64,000 nt of DNA from NCBI GenBank assembly GCA_945889445.1, contig CAMDBX010000008.1, positions 1 through 64,000 on the forward strand. The letters are read 5' to 3'. The translations under genes and the position numbers were made by a program. Positions 42,011 through 52,927 of this stretch are shown here, one piece after another (position 1 is the first letter of the stretch; each line of letters starts with the position of its first letter). The stretch comes from Rhizobium sp. Q54. GTDB taxonomy: Bacteria > Pseudomonadota > Alphaproteobacteria > Rhizobiales > Aestuariivirgaceae. Below the pieces are notes generated by a model. The model was not told where the DNA came from, searched no databases, and saw nothing but the letters and a program-made list of their open reading frames with translations.

Positions 42011-42386
42011 CTTCCTTGTCGGCATGCTCATCGCCGCCGCTTGCCTCTCGTCGCCCGCGCAGGCAGATGACAGCACGATCACAGATCGAGAGGACGATCA
42101 CCGGAGTGACTATCTGGACAACAACTACATCTATGACTACATGAGCCGCCGGGACTCGATCACGGTCGGGTTGGGTGATGCCACAACGTCGAACATCATC
42201 ATCCAGCACCCGACGCCATGGCCCTCTTACATCAACAACACCGACATCAAGACCTCCGGTGCCCAAGGGATCAGCGCGCTCGACAAGATGATGCAGAGCT
42301 ACCTGTCCTCAGGTGGATCGACCTCGACTGGTACGACAGATACGCCCACATCGGGTGCCTCCGTCGGCATGTCGGGCGGGAACTGA
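41991..42386 (+). CDS. small exported Tad-locus protein
   Basis: This 131-residue protein has a signal peptide (LVGMLIAAACLSSPAQA) and a mature part with YMSRRDSITVGLGDATTSN and a PWPSYINNT segment, ending in a Ser/Thr/Gly-rich tail. The RRDSITxGxGDA stretch resembles one seen in CpaD-type or associated Tad proteins. It is too short for CpaD and lacks its lipobox, so it may be a reduced relative. It occupies the usual cpaD position between cpaC and cpaE. Confidence 0.6.
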   Translation: MALRRNSFLVGMLIAAACLSSPAQADDSTITDREDDHRSDYLDNNYIYDYMSRRDSITVGLGDATTSNIIIQHPTPWPSYINNTDIKTSGAQGISALDKMMQSYLSSGGSTSTGTTDTPTSGASVGMSGGN

Positions 42387-42401
42387 GGTGGGGCAGCCGC
42401 C

Positions 42402-43079
42402 ATGCAGGGCAAACGCGAGAGACTTGGATTGGGGCTCTTGAAGACACCCTTGCGCGCCGACCAAATCCTAAAGTCGCCCATCTATGTCACTGTCTTGCTT
42501 GCAATCATCGCGGGCTTTTCCTTGATCACGATCGACGCGAGCCGTGCCTGCGTCCTGAATTCATCCCTTCAGCCCGGTGCTGATGCTCCGGCCATGGCTG
42601 GCGAACGTGATCTTACCGGCGACACCATCATGCGCACAGAAGGTGCGACAGCCACTTCCCTAGCCAATCCAGCCGACTTCTCGGAGCATTCGGTTTCGAT
42701 CAGTGGAAGCAGCACTGGATATCGCTTCCTTGGAAAATTGCTGGGCGATGACAAGGATGCAGTCCCCAACGACCCCAACGAAGCGCTCGATCCGGTGACG
42801 GCAAACGCTCTTGAAGTCACCTTGAGCCAAGTGAACGACGACACGCTGTTCCAGGCATTGAAGCCGGCCAATGTCATCGTCAGATACCAATACACTGGAA
42901 TGTGGCATGCCGATCGCATCGCGAGACCGATTGCGACGAGCACGGTGAGCCTGCAGAACGTGAAGCATGAGTCCCGGTTTCTCAGTGGTCTGGTGGACGC
43001 TACCGAAGTGAAGTTCCCAGCCTCGGCAACCAGCACGCTCACCGGTGAGGACCTCCAGGCAACATGGAGCAGTAGCTGA
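42402..43079 (+). CDS. unrecognised Tad-locus protein with one membrane segment
   Basis: This 225-residue protein has a positively charged N-terminus and one hydrophobic segment (IYVTVLLAIIAGFSLITI) followed by an extracytoplasmic domain without a known motif. It carries a single cysteine after the membrane segment. It sits between the cpaD-position gene and cpaE, with one base between its stop and the cpaE start. It is probably part of the pilus apparatus. Confidence 0.6.
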   Translation: MQGKRERLGLGLLKTPLRADQILKSPIYVTVLLAIIAGFSLITIDASRACVLNSSLQPGADAPAMAGERDLTGDTIMRTEGATATSLANPADFSEHSVSISGSSTGYRFLGKLLGDDKDAVPNDPNEALDPVTANALEVTLSQVNDDTLFQALKPANVIVRYQYTGMWHADRIARPIATSTVSLQNVKHESRFLSGLVDATEVKFPASATSTLTGEDLQATWSSS

Positions 43080-43080
43080 C

Positions 43081-44235
43081 ATGTTGCAGATTTTCAGCCG
43101 TTCGGTCCGATCGGCCAATCCCATCATGGGGATTGGCTTTGTCACGCAGAACGAGGACGTAGGCCGGCAGCTCAAGGAATATGTGGCGCAGCGTGAAGGC
43201 GTGGACCTCAGCCTGATTGCCTCCGGCAAGGTTGTGCCGGGCTATGATCCCCGCGGCATCAGCATCTTTGTCTATGATCTCGACTCCTCGGGCGAAGCGT
43301 CCCAACGCGAGTTCCAGCGCTTCATGGCGCAACGCCCGCAGCACCTGCCGGTGATCGTGCTGTCGCCTGCACTCGGTGATGAGCTGGTGCGGTGGCTACT
43401 CCGACTGCGCGTCTCGGATTGGCTCAAGGCGCCGCTGAGTGCGGGTGAACTCATCGCCGCCTGCGGCCGCGTGCTCAGCCAAAATGTCGGTTCCAAGTCC
43501 GAACTCAAGTGCATGACCTTCCTTGGCGCGCGCGGCGGCGTGGGTGCCACCTCGATCGCCGTTCATGCTGCGCTGCTGGCCGCCGGGCGCAGCAAGTCGA
43601 ACTCACCCTCCATCTGCGTCGTCGATCTCGACCTCACCGGGGGCGCCTGTGCGGAATATCTCGACCTTCAACCCGCCTGGGCGCTTGACGAGATCATCGC
43701 CAACCCGTCCCGTCTCGATCCGCGCATGCTGGAAAGCATGACCTCGACCTACAAGAACAAGATTGACGTGCTCTCCGCCCAGCGCAAGTTCGGCGAGGCC
43801 TTCACCTTTGCACCGGAAGTCATCACCCGCACGCTCGACATCGTGTCGCAGAGCCACCAGACACTCATCGTAGATCTGCCGCGGCATGTCGAGAACTGGT
43901 CGGATGCGGTGATCCTCGGGTCATCCGACGTCTACATCATCACCGACTTCTCGGTGCCTGGCCTGAAGTCGGCCCGCCGCATGGTGAATGACATGACCAA
44001 CCAGTTCGGCGAGTTGGTCAAGCCCAGGGTGATCGTCAACAAGTACAGCCGGTCGCTGTTCGGCACCGGCATTTCGGCGAGCGAGGTGAAGGAGTTGCTC
44101 GGCGACGTTCTGGTCGGGCAGATTTCGGCCGACGAACGGCTGATGCGCGAGGCCATCGACCGCGGCGTGCCGACTTCCGACATCAAACCACGCAACAGTT
44201 TCATCAGCGAATTATCAAAGATACTGGGGTATTGA
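43081..44235 (+). CDS. cpaE: pilus assembly/localisation ATPase CpaE/TadZ
   Basis: This 384-residue protein has an atypical receiver-like N-terminal domain and a MinD/ParA-like domain. It has the deviant Walker A GARGGVGATS, a Walker-A'-like VVDLDLTGG and a VDLPRHVENW segment. In Caulobacter and Aggregatibacter it localises the pilus apparatus. ATG 43081 directly follows the preceding stop; an upstream start at 43045 would overlap that gene. Confidence 0.86.
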   Translation: MLQIFSRSVRSANPIMGIGFVTQNEDVGRQLKEYVAQREGVDLSLIASGKVVPGYDPRGISIFVYDLDSSGEASQREFQRFMAQRPQHLPVIVLSPALGDELVRWLLRLRVSDWLKAPLSAGELIAACGRVLSQNVGSKSELKCMTFLGARGGVGATSIAVHAALLAAGRSKSNSPSICVVDLDLTGGACAEYLDLQPAWALDEIIANPSRLDPRMLESMTSTYKNKIDVLSAQRKFGEAFTFAPEVITRTLDIVSQSHQTLIVDLPRHVENWSDAVILGSSDVYIITDFSVPGLKSARRMVNDMTNQFGELVKPRVIVNKYSRSLFGTGISASEVKELLGDVLVGQISADERLMREAIDRGVPTSDIKPRNSFISELSKILGY

Positions 44236-44237
44236 GC

Positions 44238-45638
<1,401 letters not shown>

Positions 45639-45639
45639 G

Positions 45640-46605
45640 ATGGACAGCGAGTTCCTCATCCGGATGACCTTCTACGTCTGCTCCGCGCTGGCGGTCATCT
45701 TTCTTGCGGAGGCGTTATATCTTGGCGTGATTGCGCCGATGAGGTCACGGCGCGCCATCAACAAGCGTTTGAGCGTGCAGAGCGAAGTGTCGGGCGGCGA
45801 GCAGGCGATGCTCCGACTGAAGGCGCAGCGCGGCATCGACGACCGCGACCTTTCCGTGATGGGCGGTTTGCGGAAAATGCTTGTGCAATCCGGGTTGACC
45901 ATCAACCTTGGTCGCTTCCTGATGATCGTTGCGCTTGCCTGCTCCGTGCTTGTGACCGGTCTTCTGGTGCTCACGACGCTGCCCATGTGGGTGAGCATCG
46001 CCGTTGGACTCGCGGTGGGCATCGGGTTGCCACTATTCGTTGTCCGGTATATTCGCAACAAGCGCAGGGCCGCGTTCCAGGCACAGTTGCCGGATGCGTT
46101 GGACGTGGTGGTGCGAAGTCTGCGCAGCGGACATCCGGTGCCGACAGCATTGACTCTCGTCGGCCGCGAAATGCCGGATCCGATCGGTTCCGAATTCGGC
46201 CTCACCACCGATGAGCTCACCTATGGTCTCGACCTGCCGCGGGCACTGCAGAACCTCGCGGGCCGGGTTGGCGTGTCTGACATGTCGCTTCTCGTCACGG
46301 CGGTTTCCCTCCAATCAAGCGCCGGCGGCAATCTGGGCGAGGTTCTTGAGAATCTGTCTCGTGTGCTGCGCGAACGCTTCCAGCTGAAGCGGAAGGTTCG
46401 CTCGCTTTCGGCTGAAGGTCGGTTCTCGGCCTATGGCCTCACCATCCTGCCACCCGCCATTGCGCTCGCGATCTACTTCCCAAATCCGCGTTACTATTCA
46501 GACGTCTGGCATCTTCCGACCTTCCAGCTGGTCATGGGCGGGCTCATCGTCTGGAAGATCCTCGGTGATCTGATGATCTACAAAATGATCAACTTCAAGT
46601 TCTGA
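45640..46605 (+). CDS. tadB: inner-membrane platform protein TadB
   Basis: This 321-residue protein has an N-terminal helix, two central helices and the T2SSF cytoplasmic domain (LPDALDVVVRSLRSGHPVPTAL, with SSAGGNLGEVLENLS later). A C-terminal helix pair follows. It forms the platform with TadC. ATG 45640 starts one base after the cpaF stop. Confidence 0.87.
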   Translation: MDSEFLIRMTFYVCSALAVIFLAEALYLGVIAPMRSRRAINKRLSVQSEVSGGEQAMLRLKAQRGIDDRDLSVMGGLRKMLVQSGLTINLGRFLMIVALACSVLVTGLLVLTTLPMWVSIAVGLAVGIGLPLFVVRYIRNKRRAAFQAQLPDALDVVVRSLRSGHPVPTALTLVGREMPDPIGSEFGLTTDELTYGLDLPRALQNLAGRVGVSDMSLLVTAVSLQSSAGGNLGEVLENLSRVLRERFQLKRKVRSLSAEGRFSAYGLTILPPAIALAIYFPNPRYYSDVWHLPTFQLVMGGLIVWKILGDLMIYKMINFKF

Positions 46606-46612
46606 CGGGGTA

Positions 46613-47563
46613 ATGGAGCAGATCCTCACATATCTGTCGGCCCGCGGGGATCTTCTGCTGTTCGCGTCGGTATTTCTTGCCGTCACCTCCCTTACATTCG
46701 CCTTTGGCACCATCACCATGTCTTGGTCCGGCGTTCGCCGCCGGGTGACCGCTTCCGGCGCCGCGCCGGTTTCTGCGGCCTTGGTTCCCACTGCCTCGGT
46801 GCACCGCAGTTCCGCTCCGGACTACCTCAAGGGGCTTGTTCCAACTGACGAAGCCAAGAAGTCGGAACTGAACAAGTTTCTGAATTCTGCCGGCTACTAC
46901 GGCAATCGAGCGCTGGTGCTATTCCAGGCAAGCCGCATCGGCACGGCCCTCATCTGCGGCATCCTGACTGCCGCCTTGTTTGGCAGACTCTATCCGGGTC
47001 GGCCGGTTGCCTTCACCATTCTCGCAGCGGTGGGCTTGACCTTCATCGGCTACATGTTGCCACGGGCGATCGTCAGTGTGCGCCGTGACAAGCTGTTCGA
47101 AGAGCATCGCCAAGGCTTCCCCGATTTTCTCGACCTTCTCGTCATCTGTGTCGAGGCCGGTATCAGTGTGGATTCCGCCATGGATCGCATCAGCCGCGAT
47201 TTGGCGCATGACTATCCCTCTCTTGCCCGCAATTTGTCATTCATGTCGCTGGAGATGAGGGCGGGTAAGTCGACACGCGAGTCGCTTGATAATCTTGGCA
47301 TGAGGTTGGGCATTCCGGAGGCAAAGTCCTTCGCCACGCTCATTCGCCAGTCGGAAGAGCTTGGCACGAGCCTCGTGCAGTCGCTTCGGGTCTATAGCGA
47401 GGAAATGCGTCAGAAGCGGCTTGCGAGGGCTGAGGAGAAAGCTTCGTCCCTGCCCGTGAAGCTCGTTCTACCGCTTGGTTTCTTCATCTTTCCGGTGGTG
47501 CTGGGAGTTACGCTGCTTCCAGTCGTCATCAAACTCTTTGGTGCCTTGGGGATAGCGAAATGA
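46613..47563 (+). CDS. tadC: inner-membrane platform protein TadC
   Basis: This 316-residue partner of TadB has the same order of helices and a T2SSF domain (FPDFLDLLVICVEAGISVDSA, then RQSEELGTSLVQSLRVYSEE). The short gap after TadB and an ATGA overlap with the next gene indicate one operon. Confidence 0.88.
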   Translation: MEQILTYLSARGDLLLFASVFLAVTSLTFAFGTITMSWSGVRRRVTASGAAPVSAALVPTASVHRSSAPDYLKGLVPTDEAKKSELNKFLNSAGYYGNRALVLFQASRIGTALICGILTAALFGRLYPGRPVAFTILAAVGLTFIGYMLPRAIVSVRRDKLFEEHRQGFPDFLDLLVICVEAGISVDSAMDRISRDLAHDYPSLARNLSFMSLEMRAGKSTRESLDNLGMRLGIPEAKSFATLIRQSEELGTSLVQSLRVYSEEMRQKRLARAEEKASSLPVKLVLPLGFFIFPVVLGVTLLPVVIKLFGALGIAK

Positions 47564-48102
47564 CAATGATGGGGTCTGGGGCCATGTTCAGGACAGCGGC
47601 GCGATGTATCGCGATGCTGTTCCTGTGCACAGTTATTTCGGCATGCGCATCTCAGGAAAATCTCCTGCTGGCTGGGCCAAATGCGAAGCAGCCGGCACTG
47701 AAGGTTGAGGATGCGGCATTGTTCCCGTCTGACGACTATCTGCGGATGGGCAAAGTCTACTTCCGCAATGAGAGCTACGGCCTTGCGGCGCAGAGCTATC
47801 AGAAGGCGGTTGAGGTCACACCTAAGGATGCTGAGGCTTGGCTTGGCCTTGCGGCGAGCTATGACCACCTGCGCCGGTTCGATCTGGCCGATCAGGCCTA
47901 TGAGAAGGTGTTGAAGCTCGGGGCGCAGAACGCCACCATTCTCAACAACGCAGGTTACTCTCAACTGCTGCGCGGCAACCTGCAGAGTGCTCGCAGGTTC
48001 CTGCTCAGGGCGTATGAGCTTGAACCTGACAATCCCTACATCCAGAACAATCTCAGACTGCTTGGTGAGTCCGAGAGGAGCGTGAAGCGCTCTGCAAACT
48101 GA
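47560..48102 (+). CDS. tadD: TadD-type TPR lipoprotein
   Basis: This 180-residue protein has a signal peptide with a lipobox (VISACAS) and tetratricopeptide repeats such as YGLAAQSYQKAVEVTPKDAEA and DLADQAYEKVLKLG. TadD lipoproteins help secretin assembly. It overlaps TadC by four bases; an internal ATG at 47584 could be the start. Confidence 0.82.
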   Translation: MTMMGSGAMFRTAARCIAMLFLCTVISACASQENLLLAGPNAKQPALKVEDAALFPSDDYLRMGKVYFRNESYGLAAQSYQKAVEVTPKDAEAWLGLAASYDHLRRFDLADQAYEKVLKLGAQNATILNNAGYSQLLRGNLQSARRFLLRAYELEPDNPYIQNNLRLLGESERSVKRSAN

Positions 48103-48881
48103 TGGCGAAACAGAGTGATCATGAACTGGTCGACGAACTGATGGATAGCGTCAGAATACGTCGCGTTGGCCGTGCGATTCCACGGAGCAAGGATGTTAGA
48201 CCAACACGCTCGCGGGGTATTCTCGATATTGTCTTCTGGAGCAGCCTCACCAACGTGACGCTTCTGGCGTGTTTTGTCGCAGGCTGGAATTTTGACGTGA
48301 TCAAGCGCTACGTCATGAATGAACCAATGCCTGCGAGCGTTTCTTCCCAGCTCGACGATCAAATGGCGGAATCGCGCAGTGAGCTTGCGGATAACGAACT
48401 CCTCACCCGCGGGCTGCAGCGGCAGCTGAAAGGATCTCTGCAGTTCACCGTGGTGCCGTCATCTGCGCCGGCGGTGCTTGAAGACACTCCCACAAGCGAA
48501 TTTGCTTCGGTCGACGCCGAGGCTTCAGAGCAGGATCAGGGTGACGGTTTTGGTGACGTGACGGTGGGACCGGAAGATCCCGCCGGGCAGCTGACGCGCA
48601 GCCCGGTCTTGCGGAAGTCGAAGACAAAAGGCGAGATCGAGATCGGTAGCTTCACGACCGTCTCTTTGCCTGGCTCATCAGCGGAATGCCTTGATACCGC
48701 CTATGGACTGCTCGATGACGCGGGGGCTTCGCGCGACAAGCTCAAGGTGCTTGCCGACAGCAATGCCATCACCGTGGCCCGCATCTGCGCTGACAACGGC
48801 TCGCTTGTTGTCACATGCCGTATGGATCAGATCACCATCAGCCCCCGGCGACTGAAGCCGAATGAGACTTGCACTGGCTGA
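48102..48881 (+). CDS. unrecognised membrane-anchored protein ending the Tad operon
   Basis: This 259-residue protein has a charged N-terminus, one hydrophobic segment near residues 42-62 (FWSSLTNVTLLACFVAGW) and an acidic linker (ASEQDQGDGFGD). A C-terminal domain follows with a regular spacing of cysteines (SSAECLD, ARICADNG, VVTCRMD, NETCTG). No known family is recognised. Its ATG overlaps the TadD stop by one base, so it belongs to the operon. Confidence 0.6.
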   Translation: MAKQSDHELVDELMDSVRIRRVGRAIPRSKDVRPTRSRGILDIVFWSSLTNVTLLACFVAGWNFDVIKRYVMNEPMPASVSSQLDDQMAESRSELADNELLTRGLQRQLKGSLQFTVVPSSAPAVLEDTPTSEFASVDAEASEQDQGDGFGDVTVGPEDPAGQLTRSPVLRKSKTKGEIEIGSFTTVSLPGSSAECLDTAYGLLDDAGASRDKLKVLADSNAITVARICADNGSLVVTCRMDQITISPRRLKPNETCTG

Positions 48882-48920
48882 CTTCATGGCTGGTGCTCAT
48901 CAGCTAGGCTGACGGCCTGT

Positions 48921-48939
48921 CTGCGGAGTTTTGCCGCAG
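48921..48939 (+). terminator. weak hairpin after the Tad operon
   Basis: CTGCGG and CCGCAG pair across a seven-base loop 40 bases after the operon stop. The T-rich stretch is inside the loop, so termination strength is doubtful. Confidence 0.3.
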
Positions 48940-49025
48940 TGCAGCAAGATTTGAGCTAGCGCAAAGTTTCCCGATCAAGCTCAGGCTAAGTCCGCCCCGA
49001 ACCTTGTGAATTCGGGATGTATATC

Positions 49026-49112
49026 ATGATCTTGGCAGCAAGCCTCGCCATTCTTACCGCCGCCGGAATGGGCCTCATTCTCTCCGCGTGGAAGAGCGGC
49101 TTGGTGGACTAG
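49026..49112 (+). CDS. possible 28-residue membrane microprotein
   Basis: A frame from ATG 49026 encodes [20 protein letters not shown] followed by AWKSGLVD and a TAG at 49110-49112. It is a single hydrophobic helix with a basic residue near the end. A GGGA-like site lies about ten bases upstream. Its stop overlaps the cysK stop on the other strand. It may be a real small membrane protein or chance. Confidence 0.3.
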   Translation: MILAASLAILTAAGMGLILSAWKSGLVD

Positions 49113-50068
49113 GCCAGTCCGTCGAACAGCGCAGTCGACAGGTAGCGCTCGGCAAAGGACGGGATGATGACCACGATGTTCTTGCCGGCGTTTTCCGGAC
49201 GCCTGCCAACCTCAAGTGCGGCAGCGACGGCGGCGCCGGAACTGATGCCGCCGGGCACGCCTTCGGTGCGCGCCAGTTCGCGCGCGGTCGCGATGGCCAA
49301 GTCGTTGGAAACTTTTACGATTTCATCGATCAGCGAGGTGTCGAGGATGGTTGGTATGAAGCCTGCACCAATGCCTTGAATCTTGTGAGGGCCGGGTTGG
49401 CCGCCGGACAGGACAGGCGAGTCTGCGGGTTCGACCGCGACGATCTTCAATGCAGGGTTCTTCGACTTCAGCACGCCGCCCGCGCCGGTGAGGGTGCCGC
49501 CGGTGCCGACGCCGGAGACGAAGACATCGATCTTGCCATCCGTATCGTTCCAGATTTCCTCCGCCGTCGTGCGCCGATGGATGGCGGGATTGGCTGGATT
49601 TTCAAACTGTTGCGGGATGATGGCACCAGGTGTCGCGGCTTTCAGTTCCTCGGCCTTGGCGATTGCGCCCTTCATGCCCTTCGGCGCTTCGGTGAGAACG
49701 AGCTCTGCGCCCAACAGGGCGAGCATCTTGCGGCGCTCGACTGACATCGATTCCGGCATCACCAGGATCAGCCGGTAACCCTTTGCTGCTGCTACGAAAG
49801 CCAGCGCAATGCCGGTGTTGCCGGAGGTGGGTTCGATGAGGACCGTGTCCGGGCCAATCTTGCCTGCCTGCTCGAGGGCCTCGATCATCGACACGCCGAT
49901 GCGGTCCTTGACGCTGGCGATGGGGTTGAAAAACTCCAGCTTGGCCAGGATGTTGGCGTGAACGCCGTGCTTTTTCGCGAGCTTGTCGAGGCGGACGATG
50001 GGGGTGTCGCCAATCGTTTCCGTGATGGAGTTGTAGATGCGTCCGCGACCGGGCTTTCTCGTCGTCAT
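49109..50068 (-). CDS. cysK: cysteine synthase A (O-acetylserine sulfhydrylase)
   Basis: This 319-residue PLP enzyme of the CysK/CysM fold forms cysteine from O-acetylserine and sulfide. The Schiff-base lysine is Lys54 in [11 protein letters not shown], the substrate loop is [10 protein letters not shown], and the phosphate-binding loop is [23 protein letters not shown] is near the C-terminus. It is monocistronic between the Tad operon and the Pot operon. No regulatory site was recognised. Confidence 0.9.
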   Translation of the reverse strand: MTTRKPGRGRIYNSITETIGDTPIVRLDKLAKKHGVHANILAKLEFFNPIASVKDRIGVSMIEALEQAGKIGPDTVLIEPTSGNTGIALAFVAAAKGYRLILVMPESMSVERRKMLALLGAELVLTEAPKGMKGAIAKAEELKAATPGAIIPQQFENPANPAIHRRTTAEEIWNDTDGKIDVFVSGVGTGGTLTGAGGVLKSKNPALKIVAVEPADSPVLSGGQPGPHKIQGIGAGFIPTILDTSLIDEIVKVSNDLAIATARELARTEGVPGGISSGAAVAAALEVGRRPENAGKNIVVIIPSFAERYLSTALFDGLA

Positions 50069-50172
50069 GGTTGCTCTCTCCTCGCCGTTTCACAGGTCAG
50101 CATAGCATCGCAACCGTGATGGTAAAGTTGAGCAAAACTGATGCTGCAGTTGCAAGAAATGTAGCTGTTCGA

Positions 50173-51066
50173 TCAGCCCAGTTGGCTACCGCTGTAGTAG
50201 GGCAGTTGCTCGATGCGCGGACTGTAGCTGCCATCCGCGGTCACCCTCGCGACGTGGGCGATGATCTCCTCCAGGGGGGCGAACCAGACGCTCTTGGTCT
50301 TGAGGGTCTGCTCCAGCCACTGCTCCACCAGGCGCCAGCGGGCGAGGCGGCCCGTGAGGAAGGGATGCCAGATGCCGATCCAGAATCCGCCTGCCTCGTA
50401 TTGCGCGTCGAACTCCTCCCAGAAGGCCTTGAGGCCTTCGGATGGGGCCTTCACCGGCATCATGTAGTCGATCTCGGCGTAGTGGGCGAAGGGCGGCCAG
50501 TCGTCGGTGCCCCAGTGGACGGGGGCTTCCCAGAGTTCGCCTGAAGGGGTCTTCATGAGGTATGGGATGTCGTCCGCCATCAACGACGAGTCATAGCGGA
50601 AGCCGTGCTCGACCAGCAGGTCGATGACCTGCTGGGTGACGTTGTAGACCGGGGCGCGGTAGCCGCGCGGCTTGCTGCCGATGCGCTTCTGATGAATTTG
50701 CAATGCGGTTTCGAAGGCGATGCGCTGGGCTTCGCCGCGCGTTTCGACGGGGTCTTCGTGGATCAATCCGTGGTGGCCTATCTCGTGGCCGTCCTTCAGT
50801 ATCGAGTCGATGGCGTCAGGATATTGCTCGATGCACCAGGCCGGGATGAAGAAGGACTGCTTCAATCCAAACTTACGATAGGTGTCGAGGATGCGCGGTA
50901 CGGCGACGGTGGGGCCGTAACGGCCCATGGAGATGGGATAGAGCCGGTCGTGGCCATCTTTCGGACGTGAGATGTGGATGAGCGAATCCGCATCCATGTC
51001 GAAGGTGATGGCGCAGGCGCAGCGCGCGCCATTGGGCCATGGGATGGGATTACGGATCATGGACAT
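50173..51066 (-). CDS. NodB-fold polysaccharide deacetylase/PuuE-like hydrolase
   Basis: This 297-residue protein has the catalytic Asp and metal ligands of the family: Asp23/Asp25 in ITFDMDAD and the HEIGHHGLIHEDP segment with metal histidines. A conserved YRAPVYN follows. Cytoplasmic PuuE-type members act on small cyclic amides such as allantoin rather than on glycans, and no signal peptide is seen here. It ends the Pot-type operon (one-base overlap, TGATG), so it may process the imported compound. Confidence 0.85.
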   Translation of the reverse strand: MSMIRNPIPWPNGARCACAITFDMDADSLIHISRPKDGHDRLYPISMGRYGPTVAVPRILDTYRKFGLKQSFFIPAWCIEQYPDAIDSILKDGHEIGHHGLIHEDPVETRGEAQRIAFETALQIHQKRIGSKPRGYRAPVYNVTQQVIDLLVEHGFRYDSSLMADDIPYLMKTPSGELWEAPVHWGTDDWPPFAHYAEIDYMMPVKAPSEGLKAFWEEFDAQYEAGGFWIGIWHPFLTGRLARWRLVEQWLEQTLKTKSVWFAPLEEIIAHVARVTADGSYSPRIEQLPYYSGSQLG

Positions 51067-52127
51067 CAGCCCTTCAGAATATGAGCGTGCGACGGATCGA
51101 AGGAGAGGAACAGCGTCTGGCCCGGCTCGCGCGGGATGCCCTCGAGGGAGCGTTCCTGAACCTGAACCTTGACCTCGGTGTCGCCCGGCGCCTCGAAGAA
51201 CAGGGTGACCATGGAGCCCACGAATTCTTCCGAGATCAGTTGCGCGGTGAAGACGTTCGGCGCGGCGGGCTTCGTGACGGAGAGCGAGACGACGTCGGCG
51301 GCGACGACGAAGCTGACCTTGTCGCCGGGCCTGGCCTTGCCGTCGAGCGTGAAGGTGCCGGCCGGCGTTTCGACGTTGCCGGCCGCGTTGACTGTGCCCG
51401 CGAAGATGTTGTTGCGGCCGACGAACTCGGCGACGAAGCGGGACGCGGGTGTGCGGTAGATGTCGCGCGCCGAGCCGATCTGGGCGATCTCGCCCTTGGA
51501 CATGATGACCACGCGGTCGGCCATGGCGAAGGCTTCCGACTGCGAATGCGTGACATAGACGAAGGTGATGCCGAGCTCGCGCTGCAGCTTGGTGAGCACC
51601 CCCTGCATGCGGATGACGAGGTGGGCGTCCAGTGCCGAGAGCGGTTCATCCAGCAGCAGGATCTTCGGCTCGGTGACGAGTGCGCGGGCGAGCGCCACGC
51701 GCTGGCGCTGGCCGCCCGACAGCGAGTTCACGTCCCGCTCGGCGAATTCGCCGATGCCGAGACGCTCCAGCCAGTCCAGTGCCTTCCTGCGGCGCGCAGG
51801 CTTATCCATGCCGCGCATCTTGAGGCCGAACTCGACGTTCTCGCGGGCGTTGAGGAAGGGGAAGAGGGCGAGCGACTGCCAGACCATGGGCGTGTCACGC
51901 TCATGCGGCTTGACATCGAGGAGGGACTTTCCGGCAAGGCGAATATCGCCTTCGGTGGGCTGTTCAAGGCCCGCCAGCATGCGCAGCGTGGTGGTCTTGC
52001 CGCAGCCCGAGGGACCCATGAAGGCGAGGAACTCGCCCTCGCGAATCTCGAAGTTCATGCGCTTCACCGCTTCGAAGGTGCCGAAGCGTTTCACGACATT
52101 GTCGAAGACGACGAGGGGTTCGGCCAT
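51066..52127 (-). CDS. potA: PotA-type ABC transporter ATPase
   Basis: This 353-residue ATPase has Walker A GPSGCGKTT, signature LSGGQRQRVALARAL, Walker B ILLLDEPLSALD, and a C-terminal TOBE domain (from about residue 275). It energises the Pot-type importer of the next genes. It overlaps the neighbouring permease gene and the deacetylase gene by one base each, showing tight coupling. Substrate is unknown; the name reflects the family only. Confidence 0.87.
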   Translation of the reverse strand: MAEPLVVFDNVVKRFGTFEAVKRMNFEIREGEFLAFMGPSGCGKTTTLRMLAGLEQPTEGDIRLAGKSLLDVKPHERDTPMVWQSLALFPFLNARENVEFGLKMRGMDKPARRRKALDWLERLGIGEFAERDVNSLSGGQRQRVALARALVTEPKILLLDEPLSALDAHLVIRMQGVLTKLQRELGITFVYVTHSQSEAFAMADRVVIMSKGEIAQIGSARDIYRTPASRFVAEFVGRNNIFAGTVNAAGNVETPAGTFTLDGKARPGDKVSFVVAADVVSLSVTKPAAPNVFTAQLISEEFVGSMVTLFFEAPGDTEVKVQVQERSLEGIPREPGQTLFLSFDPSHAHILKG

Positions 52128-52927
52128 CAGGCAGCTTCCGGTTTCTTCGCAGACCTGAGGACGAGGACCTGCGCAATGACGACGAGGGTGATGGAGACGA
52201 GGAAGACGGCGGTGCCGATGGCATTGACCTGCGGGTCGATGTTGCCGGTGAGGATTTCGAGGATCACCACGGGCACCGTCTTGTTGAGGCCGGAGACGAA
52301 CCAGGCCACGGCGAACTCGTCAAAGGAGACGGCCGCGGTGAGGCACAGGCTGGCGATGATGGAGGGGAGCGTGAAGGGAATGACCACCGACTTCATGGTG
52401 ACCCATTCCGACGCGCCAAGGTTCCATGCGGCGGGCTCGAGGTTGGGGTCCATCTGGTTGAGCCTGAGCCGGATGACCGCCATGGCGAAAGGCGCGCAGA
52501 GCACGGTGTGGGCAATGATGATGGAGAGGGTGAGCCCCGAGGCATTGAACATCGACAGCCAGCCCAGCATGGCGAGCGCGAGGATGATGAGCGGGATCGT
52601 TGGCGGCAGCAGGGCCAGCACGAGGAAGGCCTTCTTGCCCACAAAATCGTAGCGGTAGTCCGAATAGGCCGCCGAGAAGCCTATGGCGGTGGCGATGACG
52701 GCGGTGACGGAGGAGACGATGAGGCTCCTGAGTGCGGCGTCCCAGACCTCCGGATTGCTGAAGGCCTTGACGTACCAGTCGGTGGTGAAGGAGCCGAGCG
52801 GGATCGTCGGGAAGCGATCCGAGTTGAAGGAGAAGACGAGGCTGGCCGCGATGGGCGCGAAGACGAAGAGGAAGACCAGCGCGGTGTAGAGCGCCAGCAC
52901 CCAGCGGAGGAGCTTGTCATCCTTCAT
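52127..52927 (-). CDS. potC: PotC-type ABC transporter permease
   Basis: This 266-residue membrane permease has six predicted helices and the EAA loop (EPAAWNLGASEWVTMKSVVI). ATG 52927 gives an ATGA overlap with the preceding permease; a longer frame to 53023 lacks homology. It pairs with the PotB-type protein. Confidence 0.86.
   Translation of the reverse strand: MKDDKLLRWVLALYTALVFLFVFAPIAASLVFSFNSDRFPTIPLGSFTTDWYVKAFSNPEVWDAALRSLIVSSVTAVIATAIGFSAAYSDYRYDFVGKKAFLVLALLPPTIPLIILALAMLGWLSMFNASGLTLSIIIAHTVLCAPFAMAVIRLRLNQMDPNLEPAAWNLGASEWVTMKSVVIPFTLPSIIASLCLTAAVSFDEFAVAWFVSGLNKTVPVVILEILTGNIDPQVNAIGTAVFLVSITLVVIAQVLVLRSAKKPEAA

Noticed and set aside
51039-52652. 537-residue plus-strand open frame
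   Set aside because: It is antisense to potA and potC, whose motifs are clear.
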